The translations under genes and the position numbers were made by a program. This document shows, in pieces, positions 1 through 9,015 of a DNA stretch of 64,000 nt; position 1 is the stretch's first letter, and the number at the start of each line of letters is the position of its first letter. The notes beneath the pieces were generated by a model that was not told where the DNA came from, searched no databases, and worked only from the letters and a program-made list of their open reading frames with translations. This stretch comes from RGIG4140 sp045632845. Its GTDB lineage: Bacteria > Pseudomonadota > Alphaproteobacteria > CAAHEQ01 > UBA3637. The stretch is taken from the NCBI GenBank assembly GCA_045632845.1, contig JAZQXL010000020.1:62001-126000 (forward strand). Reading direction: 5' to 3'.

Positions 1-1
1 T

Positions 2-421
2 CAAAAAGTAACAAACACAAACGATTCAAATGACCTCACTCCTTTTGTTTTGTGGGCACAAGGCCATAAAGTTAAAGATCACATCCCAGTTATTGAAAAG
101 AACAAAGACATTGAAACGCCAACATTAATTCACACAATGCAATGTTTGGATATGGCTGTCAAAAGCGCTGCGCCAATTAGTTCAAACGGAAAACCTTTAA
201 AAGGGAAAAAACAACGCGACTGGCTTATTAAAGAAGGAATAATGGACCAATCTGATCAACAAGATTATGAAGCAGCAAAACATTTAAGAAATGCTGTATG
301 CCATGGAAATGCAAATACACAAACACATATGGATATCATTGCGAAAAATGAAACATCACAAAAATTAACTCAAAAAATCATCAACAATATGACTCAAAAA
401 GGTCTATTGCAAAAATCATAA
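2..421 (+). CDS. HEPN-like protein, 5' truncated by window edge
   Basis: The reading frame is open from base 2 to the stop at 419-421, so the gene begins outside the window; the first internal start (TTG at 50) is unlikely to be the true one. Near the C-terminus is HLRNAVCHGN, which fits the RN-x3-H core (Rx4-6H) of HEPN nucleotide-binding or RNase domains. The rest is polar and unrecognised. The HEPN call rests on that short motif alone. No partner such as a nucleotidyltransferase is visible because the upstream side is cut off. Confidence 0.5.
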   Translation, partial: QKVTNTNDSNDLTPFVLWAQGHKVKDHIPVIEKNKDIETPTLIHTMQCLDMAVKSAAPISSNGKPLKGKKQRDWLIKEGIMDQSDQQDYEAAKHLRNAVCHGNANTQTHMDIIAKNETSQKLTQKIINNMTQKGLLQKS

Positions 422-574
422 CACCTCTTGCACAAAAAAAAATACGCATCATCCTGCCAACAAGCGAGGTAAACTCATGCTCATATAAACACAAAAAAAA
501 CATTGCGTTTAGTATTCAAAACACTCAATATAACATATAGATTATCATTCATATTCATAATAAATGGGGTAATT

Positions 575-1165
575 ATGAAAAAAATCTTATTTTCCATTTT
601 ATTTTCTTGTGTGTTTTTATGCAACACAACTCAAGCTCAAGTCGTTTCTAACGAAGAAATAAACCCAACCAAACTTGAAAACGCAAAAAAAATTATTTTG
701 CAATTACAAGCGGAAATGAAAGACTATATCTCAAACGGGTCAGGGCCTTTTTTAGCTGCTGTGATTGATGAAAATAGAAAAATCGTTTCCAAAACCGCCA
801 ACAGTGTTGTATCGGAAGGTTGCAGTAATAATCATGCAGAAATGAATGCCATTAAAATGGCTCAAAAAAACTTAGGAACCTATGATTTATCAAAACATAA
901 CTTAAGCTTATATGTTACGTCTGAACCTTGCATGATGTGTATTGGGGGCATTATGTGGTCAGGCATCAAATCCGTGTATTATGGTGTTCCTTCAAAACGA
1001 GTTGAAGAAATCACAGGTTTTGATGAAGGATTTAAACCAAATTGGTTTGAAGAATTTAAAAACAGAGGAATTGTCGTTTATGGTAACATTGAAATAGAAG
1101 AAGGTGAAAAAGTACTGCATAATTATGTAGACACGGGCAAAACAGTGTACCAACCAGAACGATAA
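575..1165 (+). CDS. Exported nucleoside/guanine deaminase-like protein
   Basis: A 196-aa protein of the cytidine deaminase-like fold (COG0590-type). It has the zinc and catalytic signature HAE at residues 87-89 and PCMMC at 118-122, followed by the GGIMWSGI stretch typical of guanine, CMP/dCMP and tRNA adenosine deaminases. I chose ATG 575, which follows GGGG at 567-570; it opens with a clear signal peptide (MKKILFSILFSCVFLC...TQA-Q). An in-frame upstream start at 503 has no ribosome site. Deaminases of this family are normally cytoplasmic, so export is unusual. The substrate cannot be told from sequence; guanine-type is a guess from the overall pattern. Confidence 0.8.
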   Translation: MKKILFSILFSCVFLCNTTQAQVVSNEEINPTKLENAKKIILQLQAEMKDYISNGSGPFLAAVIDENRKIVSKTANSVVSEGCSNNHAEMNAIKMAQKNLGTYDLSKHNLSLYVTSEPCMMCIGGIMWSGIKSVYYGVPSKRVEEITGFDEGFKPNWFEEFKNRGIVVYGNIEIEEGEKVLHNYVDTGKTVYQPER

Positions 1166-1189
1166 TCAAAAAATTATTCATCAAAACAA

Positions 1190-1216
1190 AACGCTCCTTA
1201 AAAGGAGCGTTTTTTG
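1190..1216. terminator. Bidirectional intrinsic terminator
   Basis: Stem ACGCTCCTT/AAGGAGCGT followed by a T-run on the plus strand, with an A-run on the left side. It lies between the convergent deaminase and GNAT genes and can serve both. Confidence 0.85.
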
Positions 1217-1249
1217 ATTGATAAAAAATAACAGTAAACAGATTAAATT

Positions 1250-1771
1250 TTACTTCAAATAACTCACAAAATCAGAAGATGAAAGTTCATATTTGATAGA
1301 TGAGTTTTTATCCAAATATTTGTCTGAGATCTTTTTTAAACCATTTTTTTCTTTAAAACCCAACTGTTCGTAAACATGTTGTGCAACTTTATTTTTCTTT
1401 GCAACATTAACTGAAAGCGTTTGACACTTATGTTCATCAAAAAGATAGGTGATTAATAAACTTAAAGCTTTTTTTCCCATTCCTTTATTTTGAAAAAATT
1501 TATTGCAAATTTTGATACCAATTTCAGCAGAAACATCCTCTTTTTTACGATAATGCATCTCTCCTGTTGGGGTACCATCAATATCTAAAATAAATTGACA
1601 ACGATTTTTAGAGTTCTTTTTAATCAAAGAAACCACTTCATCAACTTGAACCCCTACCCCATTTGGAAAACCAGCATGAGCCATAACTTCTCCATCGTTC
1701 CACCAAGAAACAAGTTGTAATGCATCTTCAACTTCAGCTTTTCTAAGAGATAAATTTTCAAATTTCAACAT
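1250..1771 (-). CDS. GNAT family N-acetyltransferase
   Basis: A 173-aa protein with the RimJ/RimL-like GNAT layout: an N-terminal LSLRKAEVEDA strand, a central EIGIKICNKFFQNKGMGKKAL segment forming the acetyl-CoA-binding motif A (Q/R-x-x-G-x-G/A), and the VYEQLGFKEK motif B near the C-terminus. It probably transfers an acetyl group from acetyl-CoA to an amine; the acceptor is unknown. It stands alone and converges with the upstream deaminase gene. Confidence 0.85.
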   Translation of the reverse strand: MLKFENLSLRKAEVEDALQLVSWWNDGEVMAHAGFPNGVGVQVDEVVSLIKKNSKNRCQFILDIDGTPTGEMHYRKKEDVSAEIGIKICNKFFQNKGMGKKALSLLITYLFDEHKCQTLSVNVAKKNKVAQHVYEQLGFKEKNGLKKISDKYLDKNSSIKYELSSSDFVSYLK

Positions 1772-1899
1772 TGTCTTTGCCCTATTTTAAATAAATTCAT
1801 TTGTGTTAAGGCATCATAATATAAAACCATCTTAAAAACAATATATATCAATGCTATTTTAATTTTTTTTATTCCTAAAATCATAAATAAAAATAGAAC

Positions 1900-4800
1900 C
1901 TAAGTCTTTTGAATATTTTCTCTCATCTTTTTAACAACTACAGGAGACAAATTATGTTCTTTTAAATCTAAAATAAAACTCAATAAACCATCTTTATAAT
2001 CCGCAGCACCTAAAAGATCTTTAATCTTTTTATCAAAGCCTTTTCTATCTGCATTAGATAAAATAAATTTTATCTTTTTATTTTCAAGCGCTTTATCTGG
2101 CAAAGCTGAACGAATACTATCTTTAAAGAATTCACGCGCACCAACAATCATCATGTGCGCATCATGATCTGGTTCTGTTTCTTTTAAAACATCATCTAAC
2201 AAATCAACATCAACTAAGGAAGAGAAAAGAGAAACCGTTTTTTTCTCCAAATCTTTGTCTTTAAAAACAGACAAACAAAATTCTTCAACCGTTTTACAAA
2301 ATTGTTGTTTTTTAAGTTCATTTTGCATAAACAAATTATCTTTGTACATATGCGTATCAATAATTGCATCAATTTCATGCAATTCCATTGCAGTCAAAAC
2401 TTTTTTAATTTCTTCAGGCTGATTTTGTGCTGTATACTGGTCCATCATGGTAAAAAATTCAATTTTCCAGCCCTCTTTTTCAATAAACTCTGCAACACCT
2501 GTGTGGAAATTTTCCAAACCAGTTTCTTTCTTAATTTTTTTCATCTGAGACAAAACAAACAAAAGAGCATAAGCTTCTTTGTTTTCATCAAAAACCTCTT
2601 CCAATGCTTCAGGATTATTTGAAGAAAAATCCCAAAAAGCAGTTGTTAATTTACGCAAATCCATTTCTTGTGGAGGTTCCATCAAAAAATTATTCACAAC
2701 ACGAACAAAACTAACCTTGTCTTTAAACACATAAAAAGCATCTGAAAAATCTTTTCTTTGCGCAGAAGAGGCCCCTTTTTTATTTTTAATTTTTTTAAGT
2801 TTCTTAAAAAAATCTGAAACAATTTTAATATTTGAATTAGTTGAAATAAAAACATCAAAATCCGTTTTTTCCATGGACATAGACGCATCCAAAAATTTAT
2901 CAATCCGCTCTTTGTTATTTATTTCCTTAACCAATTTGTTAAACGCATATTGAAAAACAACACGCCGTTTAGTCGTTAAAACAAAACGTTTTATATCTTC
3001 TAAAATGTTTTTAGATTTTCCATCTTTAGCTTCTCGAACATCTTTTAATAATTGAAGCTCTTGGGAACTTAAATCAACAAGATCATCATCCAACAACAAT
3101 TTAAAATCTTCACGTCTTAAATTCAAACAAGCTTGGGTCAAACGATCTGAATTTGTTTCATCCCCATCTGAAAACAACGCCCTAAAACATTGTTTAAAAT
3201 CAACAATACGTTTTTTTATTTCATCAGCTACAATTTTAGCAAAACTTGGTAATTTATCTTGCAAAAACGATTCAAAATCATCAGATTTATAATTTTTATA
3301 TGCCGTGAAAAAAGCAATTTGACGAGCATATTTGTCCTTATTTTCTCCCCAAGCATCTAACATAAAGAACACATCTTCACGAGATAACCTCGTTGTATTT
3401 TGCTGCAAAAGCTCCAATGCTTCCTTGTTTTCAAAATTATCAAAAAAGTCATTCACACACTTGGTCAACAGATCTTTTTTTTCATCCTGCACTCTCAAAA
3501 CCGTGCGATCAACAGCTAAATCAAAAGGATAATTTTCTTCTTTTTCTTTAAAATATAAATAATCTCTTACAAAAACACCAACGGGATTATTCCCAGGCAG
3601 TTTTTTCAATCGCGCCAATAATGCTTTATCTAAAGACAAAAAACTTTGCTTAAAAGATTCATATTTTTCAACATCATTCACATCTTCATAAAACACTTCA
3701 AAAGCCTTAATAAAATTTTGTCGCTGAATATCTTTATCAGATTGAACTGGTAATGCTTTCTTTTTTGCCCGAGATTCTTTTTTCTTAAGTTCTAACTTCT
3801 TTTGATAAGCATCTTCATTTTCAACCAAAGATTTTGCCCCTTGCATAAATCTTAAAACAGTGTGATAGTTTTCTGTCTTAGGAAATACAGCTGTCAAATA
3901 TTCTTCCAAAAATGCTTTTTCATGAACATTCAATTTTTTCAACTGCTCTGTTGCCGCATCAAACTCAGACTCCAACCCATCCGTGCAATATAAATTATAC
4001 AAAGTACATATTGTATGTATCTCATCAAAATTAGGGAGTTTCCCATTTACCAACTGATCAACATAAGGTGTTAAAAAAGGTCTTTTTTCACAGACTTTTG
4101 CTTTTAAATCTGGATATTCTTTTAAAATACGTTGAAATGCCTTTCCAATTGTTTCATCAATATCCCCTGTTGCAATCCATTGATAACCTAATGTTCTTTC
4201 ATCTTCCAAAGTTTGATCATTAGACTCATTATTCACCAACAAAACCATTTGATCATAAGATGGTTCCACAATTAATTTCATTAAGGCTTTTGAAAATTTA
4301 TCAACATTATAATCTAATGTAAACTTATTGGTGTGAATGTTTAAAAGCTCTTGAAATAAATTCTCTCTTGGAAGAATTTCTCCTTGTACGGATACTCTTT
4401 TAATTGGATAAGAAACGCTTGTTTGCAAAGCCTGTTTTTCAAAAGCATCCTTACAAACACCCTTAAATGTTTCAAACAAATCAACCCCATCTGCTTCTTG
4501 CAATTTACTTAATTGGCTAATGAAATAAGTCATTCTTTTTTGAATGGTTTGATTTTCATCATCCATTGGTTTATCAGCATATACATCTGACAAAACATAA
4601 AAATATTCAGGTGGAATTTTATTTAAAATTTGAAAACTATCTAAAACATTTTTTTCTTTTAGATTTTCTCTTTCAAACATCATTTCTAAATTACTGAAAA
4701 GTGAAACAGCCAATCCTCTCACATTGCTGATGTTTGAAAAACTTTTGGAAATTTCATTTTCTTGCACCAAATGATCTTCTGACGTATCATCATATCGATA

Positions 4801-5574
4801 TAATTTTGTTGATAATTCTCTTTGATATTCATTGATATCTGGCCCTGTCAATTGTTTTTCAATATACGCCTTAAATTCTGAGGTATCAAAATCACTTTGA
4901 CCTTTCATTTCCTCTTGTAGTTTATTTTTAAAAATAGCTATTTTTGAATATAAATCTTTGTTTGAAAAAATGAGTTGTTCAAGCGTATTTAACAAAATTG
5001 AAAAACGAGCATCAAGCGTATTAAGCGTTTCCATATGTTCGTTTTGATAAGCCAATAATCCTTCACGAAAAGGAGCACCTTTTGTTTTAAAATAATTGGT
5101 ACAATTAAAAGCATTTGTAATCATATCAGATAAATTTCTATTTTGGATATGCAATGGATTATCTGCTATTTTTTCATGATTACTAACAGGTCTAACATCT
5201 AAGATAAAAACACAACGAACACCATCTTGTTGGATAATACAAGCATCAATACGACCTTGTTTTCCAAAAACCCATTCAACTTGATTGTTTAAATTTGCGT
5301 GATGTTCTGGATTCCCAATAAACTTTTGCTGAAAAAACTCCGCCCTAGACTCAACATTTTTCAACTCATTAAAACGAGAAATAAAAGCTTCCAACTCTTG
5401 AGGTTTATTTTGAAAAACAGATTGAATTCCTTCATAAGTTTTCTGTCCTTTTGTATTCTCTCCCAACAACAAAGAACGAAACGTCATCCCAGGTTTTTGC
5501 TCAAAACATGCAGGCAACGGATCATCAATGAAAAAGAAATGAAAACCTCCATTTTTTTGTAAATTAACCATCAT
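1900..5574 (-). CDS. Very large hypothetical protein (1224 aa)
   Basis: I do not recognise this protein. It is hydrophilic, Lys/Glu/Phe-rich, and has no signal peptide or obvious membrane segment, with many predicted-helical charged stretches. Residues about 90-140 (GRIDACII...VFILDVRP) have a D...(x)D-x-R spacing vaguely like a PD-(D/E)XK nuclease core; this is weak. The start codon overlaps the stop of the upstream gene (ATGA, 5571-5574), and GGGGGAG lies immediately upstream, so the two are translationally coupled. An in-frame ATG one codon later is equally possible. The size and lack of a recognised family suggest an accessory or effector-like function, but nothing here shows secretion. 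Confidence 0.7.
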   Translation of the reverse strand: MMVNLQKNGGFHFFFIDDPLPACFEQKPGMTFRSLLLGENTKGQKTYEGIQSVFQNKPQELEAFISRFNELKNVESRAEFFQQKFIGNPEHHANLNNQVEWVFGKQGRIDACIIQQDGVRCVFILDVRPVSNHEKIADNPLHIQNRNLSDMITNAFNCTNYFKTKGAPFREGLLAYQNEHMETLNTLDARFSILLNTLEQLIFSNKDLYSKIAIFKNKLQEEMKGQSDFDTSEFKAYIEKQLTGPDINEYQRELSTKLYRYDDTSEDHLVQENEISKSFSNISNVRGLAVSLFSNLEMMFERENLKEKNVLDSFQILNKIPPEYFYVLSDVYADKPMDDENQTIQKRMTYFISQLSKLQEADGVDLFETFKGVCKDAFEKQALQTSVSYPIKRVSVQGEILPRENLFQELLNIHTNKFTLDYNVDKFSKALMKLIVEPSYDQMVLLVNNESNDQTLEDERTLGYQWIATGDIDETIGKAFQRILKEYPDLKAKVCEKRPFLTPYVDQLVNGKLPNFDEIHTICTLYNLYCTDGLESEFDAATEQLKKLNVHEKAFLEEYLTAVFPKTENYHTVLRFMQGAKSLVENEDAYQKKLELKKKESRAKKKALPVQSDKDIQRQNFIKAFEVFYEDVNDVEKYESFKQSFLSLDKALLARLKKLPGNNPVGVFVRDYLYFKEKEENYPFDLAVDRTVLRVQDEKKDLLTKCVNDFFDNFENKEALELLQQNTTRLSREDVFFMLDAWGENKDKYARQIAFFTAYKNYKSDDFESFLQDKLPSFAKIVADEIKKRIVDFKQCFRALFSDGDETNSDRLTQACLNLRREDFKLLLDDDLVDLSSQELQLLKDVREAKDGKSKNILEDIKRFVLTTKRRVVFQYAFNKLVKEINNKERIDKFLDASMSMEKTDFDVFISTNSNIKIVSDFFKKLKKIKNKKGASSAQRKDFSDAFYVFKDKVSFVRVVNNFLMEPPQEMDLRKLTTAFWDFSSNNPEALEEVFDENKEAYALLFVLSQMKKIKKETGLENFHTGVAEFIEKEGWKIEFFTMMDQYTAQNQPEEIKKVLTAMELHEIDAIIDTHMYKDNLFMQNELKKQQFCKTVEEFCLSVFKDKDLEKKTVSLFSSLVDVDLLDDVLKETEPDHDAHMMIVGAREFFKDSIRSALPDKALENKKIKFILSNADRKGFDKKIKDLLGAADYKDGLLSFILDLKEHNLSPVVVKKMRENIQKT

Positions 5575-6341
5575 CTCCCCCTTGCATGCGAATTGTTATA
5601 TCGTTTTTTATCAACAATAGTATGGGACCTGTTCCCCGCCATTTCAATAAATACCTGCCTACACATTTTTTTCAAAATTGTAAAATCATTTTTTGCTCTT
5701 TCTTGAGGCGATAATTTAGATTGATAAATCGATTTAACACGATCCATTTTAAATGAAAACATCATTTTTTTTATCGCTTCACGTTCTTGATCTTCAATTT
5801 TGAGATTTAAATTTTTCTCAATATCTAAAATACGTTGTTCTGGATTTTTAAAGAGCGACAGCTCTGTATCTGAACGAACCAAAGCACAAGATAAATCACA
5901 AATTATTTTAAAAGATTTTTGGTGTTGCACATCTAAACGACTACAAATTTCTTTTTTATATTGATTAAAATCTTCAATCAAAAGAGAATCTGTATATTTT
6001 GCGGACATAAAAACTTGTTTTGCTATATCTTCTTTTGTTAAATGCGTATCAAATGGCTGTTTTAACAGATGATCTGACACTGTTTTTCGAACAGCGCTTG
6101 AAAACTTAGCGCCTCTTTCCGCCAAAGACAAAATACGTTTTTCAATTGCCTCTTTTGATATATTTTTTAAAGGAACATTTGTTAAGACATCACAAGTTAA
6201 AAATAAAATAGCACTAAACACTGAAGGTGTTTCTACAACAAATTCCTTCTTTAATTTATCGTAAAGAAACATTGTCTTTTTCGCATTTTTTGCTTTATCT
6301 GATAATTTTGCAGATGTGTTTTCTTTTTTTTGAAACGTCAT
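5571..6341 (-). CDS. Hypothetical protein, first gene of operon with the 1224-aa protein
   Basis: A 256-aa basic, helical, cytoplasmic-looking protein with no family I recognise. I chose the ATG at 6341 because AAAGGA lies 8 bases upstream; an in-frame ATG at 6359 has no ribosome site. The stop overlaps the start of the giant downstream gene by 4 bases, implying co-translation and joint function. A plausible promoter (TTGAAG, 17-base spacer, TACAAA) lies upstream on this strand. Confidence 0.65.
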   Translation of the reverse strand: MTFQKKENTSAKLSDKAKNAKKTMFLYDKLKKEFVVETPSVFSAILFLTCDVLTNVPLKNISKEAIEKRILSLAERGAKFSSAVRKTVSDHLLKQPFDTHLTKEDIAKQVFMSAKYTDSLLIEDFNQYKKEICSRLDVQHQKSFKIICDLSCALVRSDTELSLFKNPEQRILDIEKNLNLKIEDQEREAIKKMMFSFKMDRVKSIYQSKLSPQERAKNDFTILKKMCRQVFIEMAGNRSHTIVDKKRYNNSHARGR

Positions 6342-6464
6342 TACAACAATCCTTTTCATAGATAATATTTTTATTTTGTAACATAAAAAGGTTAAATCTT
6401 CAAACTATTTTTAACATCAAATAACGCCCCTTTAAAAATCAAAAATAAATCATATATAAAACAC

Positions 6465-6962
6465 ATGAAAATAATCGTAAATGACTTAATGCAAAAAAAT
6501 TATTCTTATTTTTTAACAGAACCAATGGGTGAAAATTTTGATCCTCTCTTCAAACCTGAATTGTCCCCTTTTGAAATGCTAACACTTGGTGTATTTGAAG
6601 GAAAATACTTAAACGACTGCCAAAAAGAATTCCCTGCTTCTTGGTTTTTAAAAGAAAAATTATCTCCCTTAAAACCAGATATCAACTGCAACTATTTTAA
6701 AATTAAATCTCGTCAAAGTTTGCAAATTTGGCAACAAAAAGGCTGGATTATTGAACCAGACATTCGAGGCTGGTTTCAATGGTATTGTAGGTATTATATG
6801 GGTCGCAGAATTCCTGAAATTGATCAAATTCAAATTCATCGATGGCGCCAATTTAAACGTCATAAAGCTCAAATTGAAAAAAATTGTATCTCTTTTGACT
6901 TAAATTGTCGAAAAAAACAACGTCAAGCATTACTTCAATGGGCGTATAATCCTTTCATATAG
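6465..6962 (+). CDS. Conserved hypothetical protein (compact, Trp/Tyr-rich)
   Basis: A 165-aa soluble protein. The segment SPFEMLTLGVFEGKYLNDC, then FPASWF, then GWFQWYCRYYMGRR and the final QRQALLQWAYN look like a strongly conserved family that I recall from bacteria, plants and fungi but cannot name or assign a reaction. The density of Trp, Tyr and Cys in fixed positions argues for a real folded domain. It is transcribed toward the convergent nrtR-like gene, with only 4 bases between the two ends. Function unknown. Confidence 0.75.
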   Translation: MKIIVNDLMQKNYSYFLTEPMGENFDPLFKPELSPFEMLTLGVFEGKYLNDCQKEFPASWFLKEKLSPLKPDINCNYFKIKSRQSLQIWQQKGWIIEPDIRGWFQWYCRYYMGRRIPEIDQIQIHRWRQFKRHKAQIEKNCISFDLNCRKKQRQALLQWAYNPFI

Positions 6963-6966
6963 CAAA

Positions 6967-7731
6967 TTATTCTTTATTGTAGCAATATAACGCAGATGGT
7001 CGGTGCCCACTTCCAGATGTGACATTTCCTGTTTCTTTTACCTTTGACTTAATCACCCGACGAAACGCAGGCGCTAATAATTTTTTTCCCAAAATAGCTT
7101 CATAAACATTTTGAAGCTCAGTTAAAGTAAATTCATCCGGAACCAAATGAAAAGCTAAATCGGTATATTCTATTTTGTTTTTCAAGCGCTCCAATCCCAC
7201 TTTAATAATTTTTGTATGATCAAAAGCCAATGCATTTGGGTCATTCAAATCAATACGTAATTGTGGATTATTTTCATTTTGCAGAACAAGTTTTCCCTTT
7301 TCTCTTAAAATGTTAAACCAACAATCTGATTGTTGCAAATGAGGAGGTAAATCATTTCGATCAATCAAAGCCATGTATGCAATTGAAATAATGCGTGTTC
7401 TAGGATCTCTACCCACATCCCCAAAGGTATAAAGCTGCTCTAAATACAAATCTTCCAAATGGATTTTTTGTTTTAACACCCGTTTCGCTGTTTCTTCAGG
7501 AGACTCAAGTGGTCCAACAAATCCCCCTGCTAAACTCCACATATTTTTAAAAGGAAACTGATTGCGACTCGTCAAAAATACACTCATAATCTTTTCAGGT
7601 AATTTGCGATAATTGTTTGTTTTTACATAAGAAATACTAAAAACCAACAAATCAGTCGCAACAGATAATTTTTCAAAAACTGATGAATCATATGATTTTA
7701 AAAACGCTTTTTCAGCTTCATTTTGCAACAT
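6967..7731 (-). CDS. nrtR: NrtR-type Nudix-related transcriptional regulator of NAD metabolism
   Basis: A 254-aa protein with an N-terminal Nudix-fold domain and a C-terminal winged-helix region (FTLTELQNVYEAILGKKL...FRRVIKSK), the architecture of NrtR repressors. The Nudix box GGFVGPLESPEETAKRVLKQK has lost the catalytic REUxEE glutamates, as expected when the domain senses ADP-ribose-type ligands rather than hydrolysing them. It is divergent from the pncA-NMNAT-pncB-nadE operon, the usual NrtR target. Start chosen at ATG 7731 (AGGGG 8 bases upstream). An in-frame ATG at 7821, also with AAGGGG, would add 30 residues. Confidence 0.85.
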   Translation of the reverse strand: MLQNEAEKAFLKSYDSSVFEKLSVATDLLVFSISYVKTNNYRKLPEKIMSVFLTSRNQFPFKNMWSLAGGFVGPLESPEETAKRVLKQKIHLEDLYLEQLYTFGDVGRDPRTRIISIAYMALIDRNDLPPHLQQSDCWFNILREKGKLVLQNENNPQLRIDLNDPNALAFDHTKIIKVGLERLKNKIEYTDLAFHLVPDEFTLTELQNVYEAILGKKLLAPAFRRVIKSKVKETGNVTSGSGHRPSALYCYNKE

Positions 7732-7846
7732 ATACAACCCCTGAATAATTTTTTCTGATAAAAACAAATTGATAATAACATATTGTTTTTTAAATAACAA
7801 TCCTTTTTTATCTTTTTTCATTTAAAAACCCCTTCAAAAAAACCGC

Positions 7847-7875
7847 TTGACTTGTTTTTACTTGTATGATAATAA
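7847..7875 (+). promoter_or_regulatory. Probable promoter of NAD salvage operon
   Basis: TTGACT at 7847-7852 is a good -35. The -10 is either GATAAT at 7868-7873 (15-base spacer) or TAATAA at 7870-7875 (17-base spacer). Transcription would start just upstream of the palindrome at 7881. Confidence 0.5.
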
Positions 7876-7880
7876 TAAAT

Positions 7881-7891
7881 TGTTAATAACA
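7881..7891. promoter_or_regulatory. Candidate NrtR operator
   Basis: TGTTAATAACA is a perfect inverted repeat around a central A, sitting at the expected transcription start of the NAD operon and between it and the divergent nrtR gene. Assignment to NrtR is by position only. Confidence 0.4.
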
Positions 7892-7918
7892 GATAGTCAA
7901 TATCAAAAGGAGGTTTCA

Positions 7919-8536
7919 ATGACACAAAAATATACTCTCACTCTTGTTGATTTTCAAAATGATTTTGTTGCCCCCTCAGGTGCACTTACTTTTGATAATG
8001 GCAAAGGCGATTTAAAACTCATAAAAAAAATGACAGCATTTTTTCAAAAAGTTCCTCAAACTGTTATTAGCCACGCAATTGTTACATTTGACACTCATGA
8101 CTTAAAAACATATTCTACAACACCAGAAAGTAAACAATTTCCACCACATTGTATTGAAGGAACAACAGGTTGGAATTTAGCCATTAACTCTGATCTTTTA
8201 CGCAACAAAATCCATTACATTCAATATCTTAAAAAATCAACATACGACATGTGGGAAAAAACCATTGATACAGTTGATACAAAAATTTTAAAAGACACAA
8301 AAAAAGTTATCCTTTGTGGTGTTGCTTCAGATGTTTGCAACAAAGCAGCTCTTTTGGGTTGGCTCAAAAAAGATGTTGAAATCACCATTCTTGAAGATTT
8401 GACAAGAGGCATTTTTAAACAAACAGCTGATGTGTTAAAAGAGCCCCCTTTTGCTCAAGCAGTTGCAAAAGGCAAAATCAAAACTTTAACAGCTCAAAAC
8501 TTTTTAAAACACGTTAAAGAAAGGAGATACGAATGA
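7919..8536 (+). CDS. pncA: Nicotinamidase
   Basis: A 205-aa isochorismatase-fold enzyme that hydrolyses nicotinamide to nicotinate and ammonia. Catalytic residues expected for PncA are visible: Asp11 in VDFQNDF, Lys105 or Lys106 in YLKKSTYD, and Cys140 in GVASDVCNKAA with the preceding V-A cis-peptide motif. The FDTHD...PPHC segment supplies the Asp/His metal ligands. Start is ATG 7919 behind AAAGGAGG (7907-7914 region); a longer frame from 7847 runs through the promoter and is not real. It is the first gene of the NAD salvage operon, overlapping the next gene by ATGA. Confidence 0.93.
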   Translation: MTQKYTLTLVDFQNDFVAPSGALTFDNGKGDLKLIKKMTAFFQKVPQTVISHAIVTFDTHDLKTYSTTPESKQFPPHCIEGTTGWNLAINSDLLRNKIHYIQYLKKSTYDMWEKTIDTVDTKILKDTKKVILCGVASDVCNKAALLGWLKKDVEITILEDLTRGIFKQTADVLKEPPFAQAVAKGKIKTLTAQNFLKHVKERRYE

Positions 8537-9006
8537 TGATTGGATTTGCGGTTATGAGATTACAACCCCTTCATAAAGGGCACAAAAAAATCATTGATTT
8601 GATGCTTAAGGAAAATGACAAAGCCATTTTAGTCATTGGCTCAAAAGATGCTCAAGATGAAAAAAATCCCTATTCTTTTAAAGAACGTCTTGAAATGGTT
8701 CACCAAGTCTATCAAGAACAAATCAAAAAAGGGAAACTTCTTGTTCTTGGGATAAATGATATCCACAATCCTCCAAAATGGGCTCAATTTATCAAAACAC
8801 ATTTACCCCTACCTGCAACAAAATACTATTGTGGCACAGGACAAGATGCCCCCTTGTTTAAAAAAGAGGGATTTAGCACCATTATCGTCAACCGATGTGA
8901 TTTAAAAATTTCTGGGACTGATATCAGAGAAAAAATCAAAAAAAATGATATCAGCTGGCAAGAAGATATTCCCCCTCAAATCCACAACCTTATCATAACA
9001 CATTAG
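8533..9006 (+). CDS. NadM-like nicotinamide/nicotinate mononucleotide adenylyltransferase
   Basis: A 157-aa nucleotidyltransferase with the HxGH motif (H14-K-G-H17 in MRLQPLHKGH) and the second signature ISGTDIR (residues 126-132), as in archaeal-type NadM and NadR adenylyltransferases rather than the usual bacterial NadD. Because the following gene makes nicotinate mononucleotide and the last makes NAD from the deamido form, this enzyme probably adenylylates NaMN to NaAD here; NMN is the alternative substrate. The start overlaps the pncA stop. Confidence 0.8.
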   Translation: MMIGFAVMRLQPLHKGHKKIIDLMLKENDKAILVIGSKDAQDEKNPYSFKERLEMVHQVYQEQIKKGKLLVLGINDIHNPPKWAQFIKTHLPLPATKYYCGTGQDAPLFKKEGFSTIIVNRCDLKISGTDIREKIKKNDISWQEDIPPQIHNLIITH

Positions 9007-9015
9007 GAGGTCTAT

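Noticed and set aside
7847..7901. TTGACT...AGTCAA as a long operator
   Set aside because: The two hexamers are 43 bases apart; the first is better explained as the -35 element.
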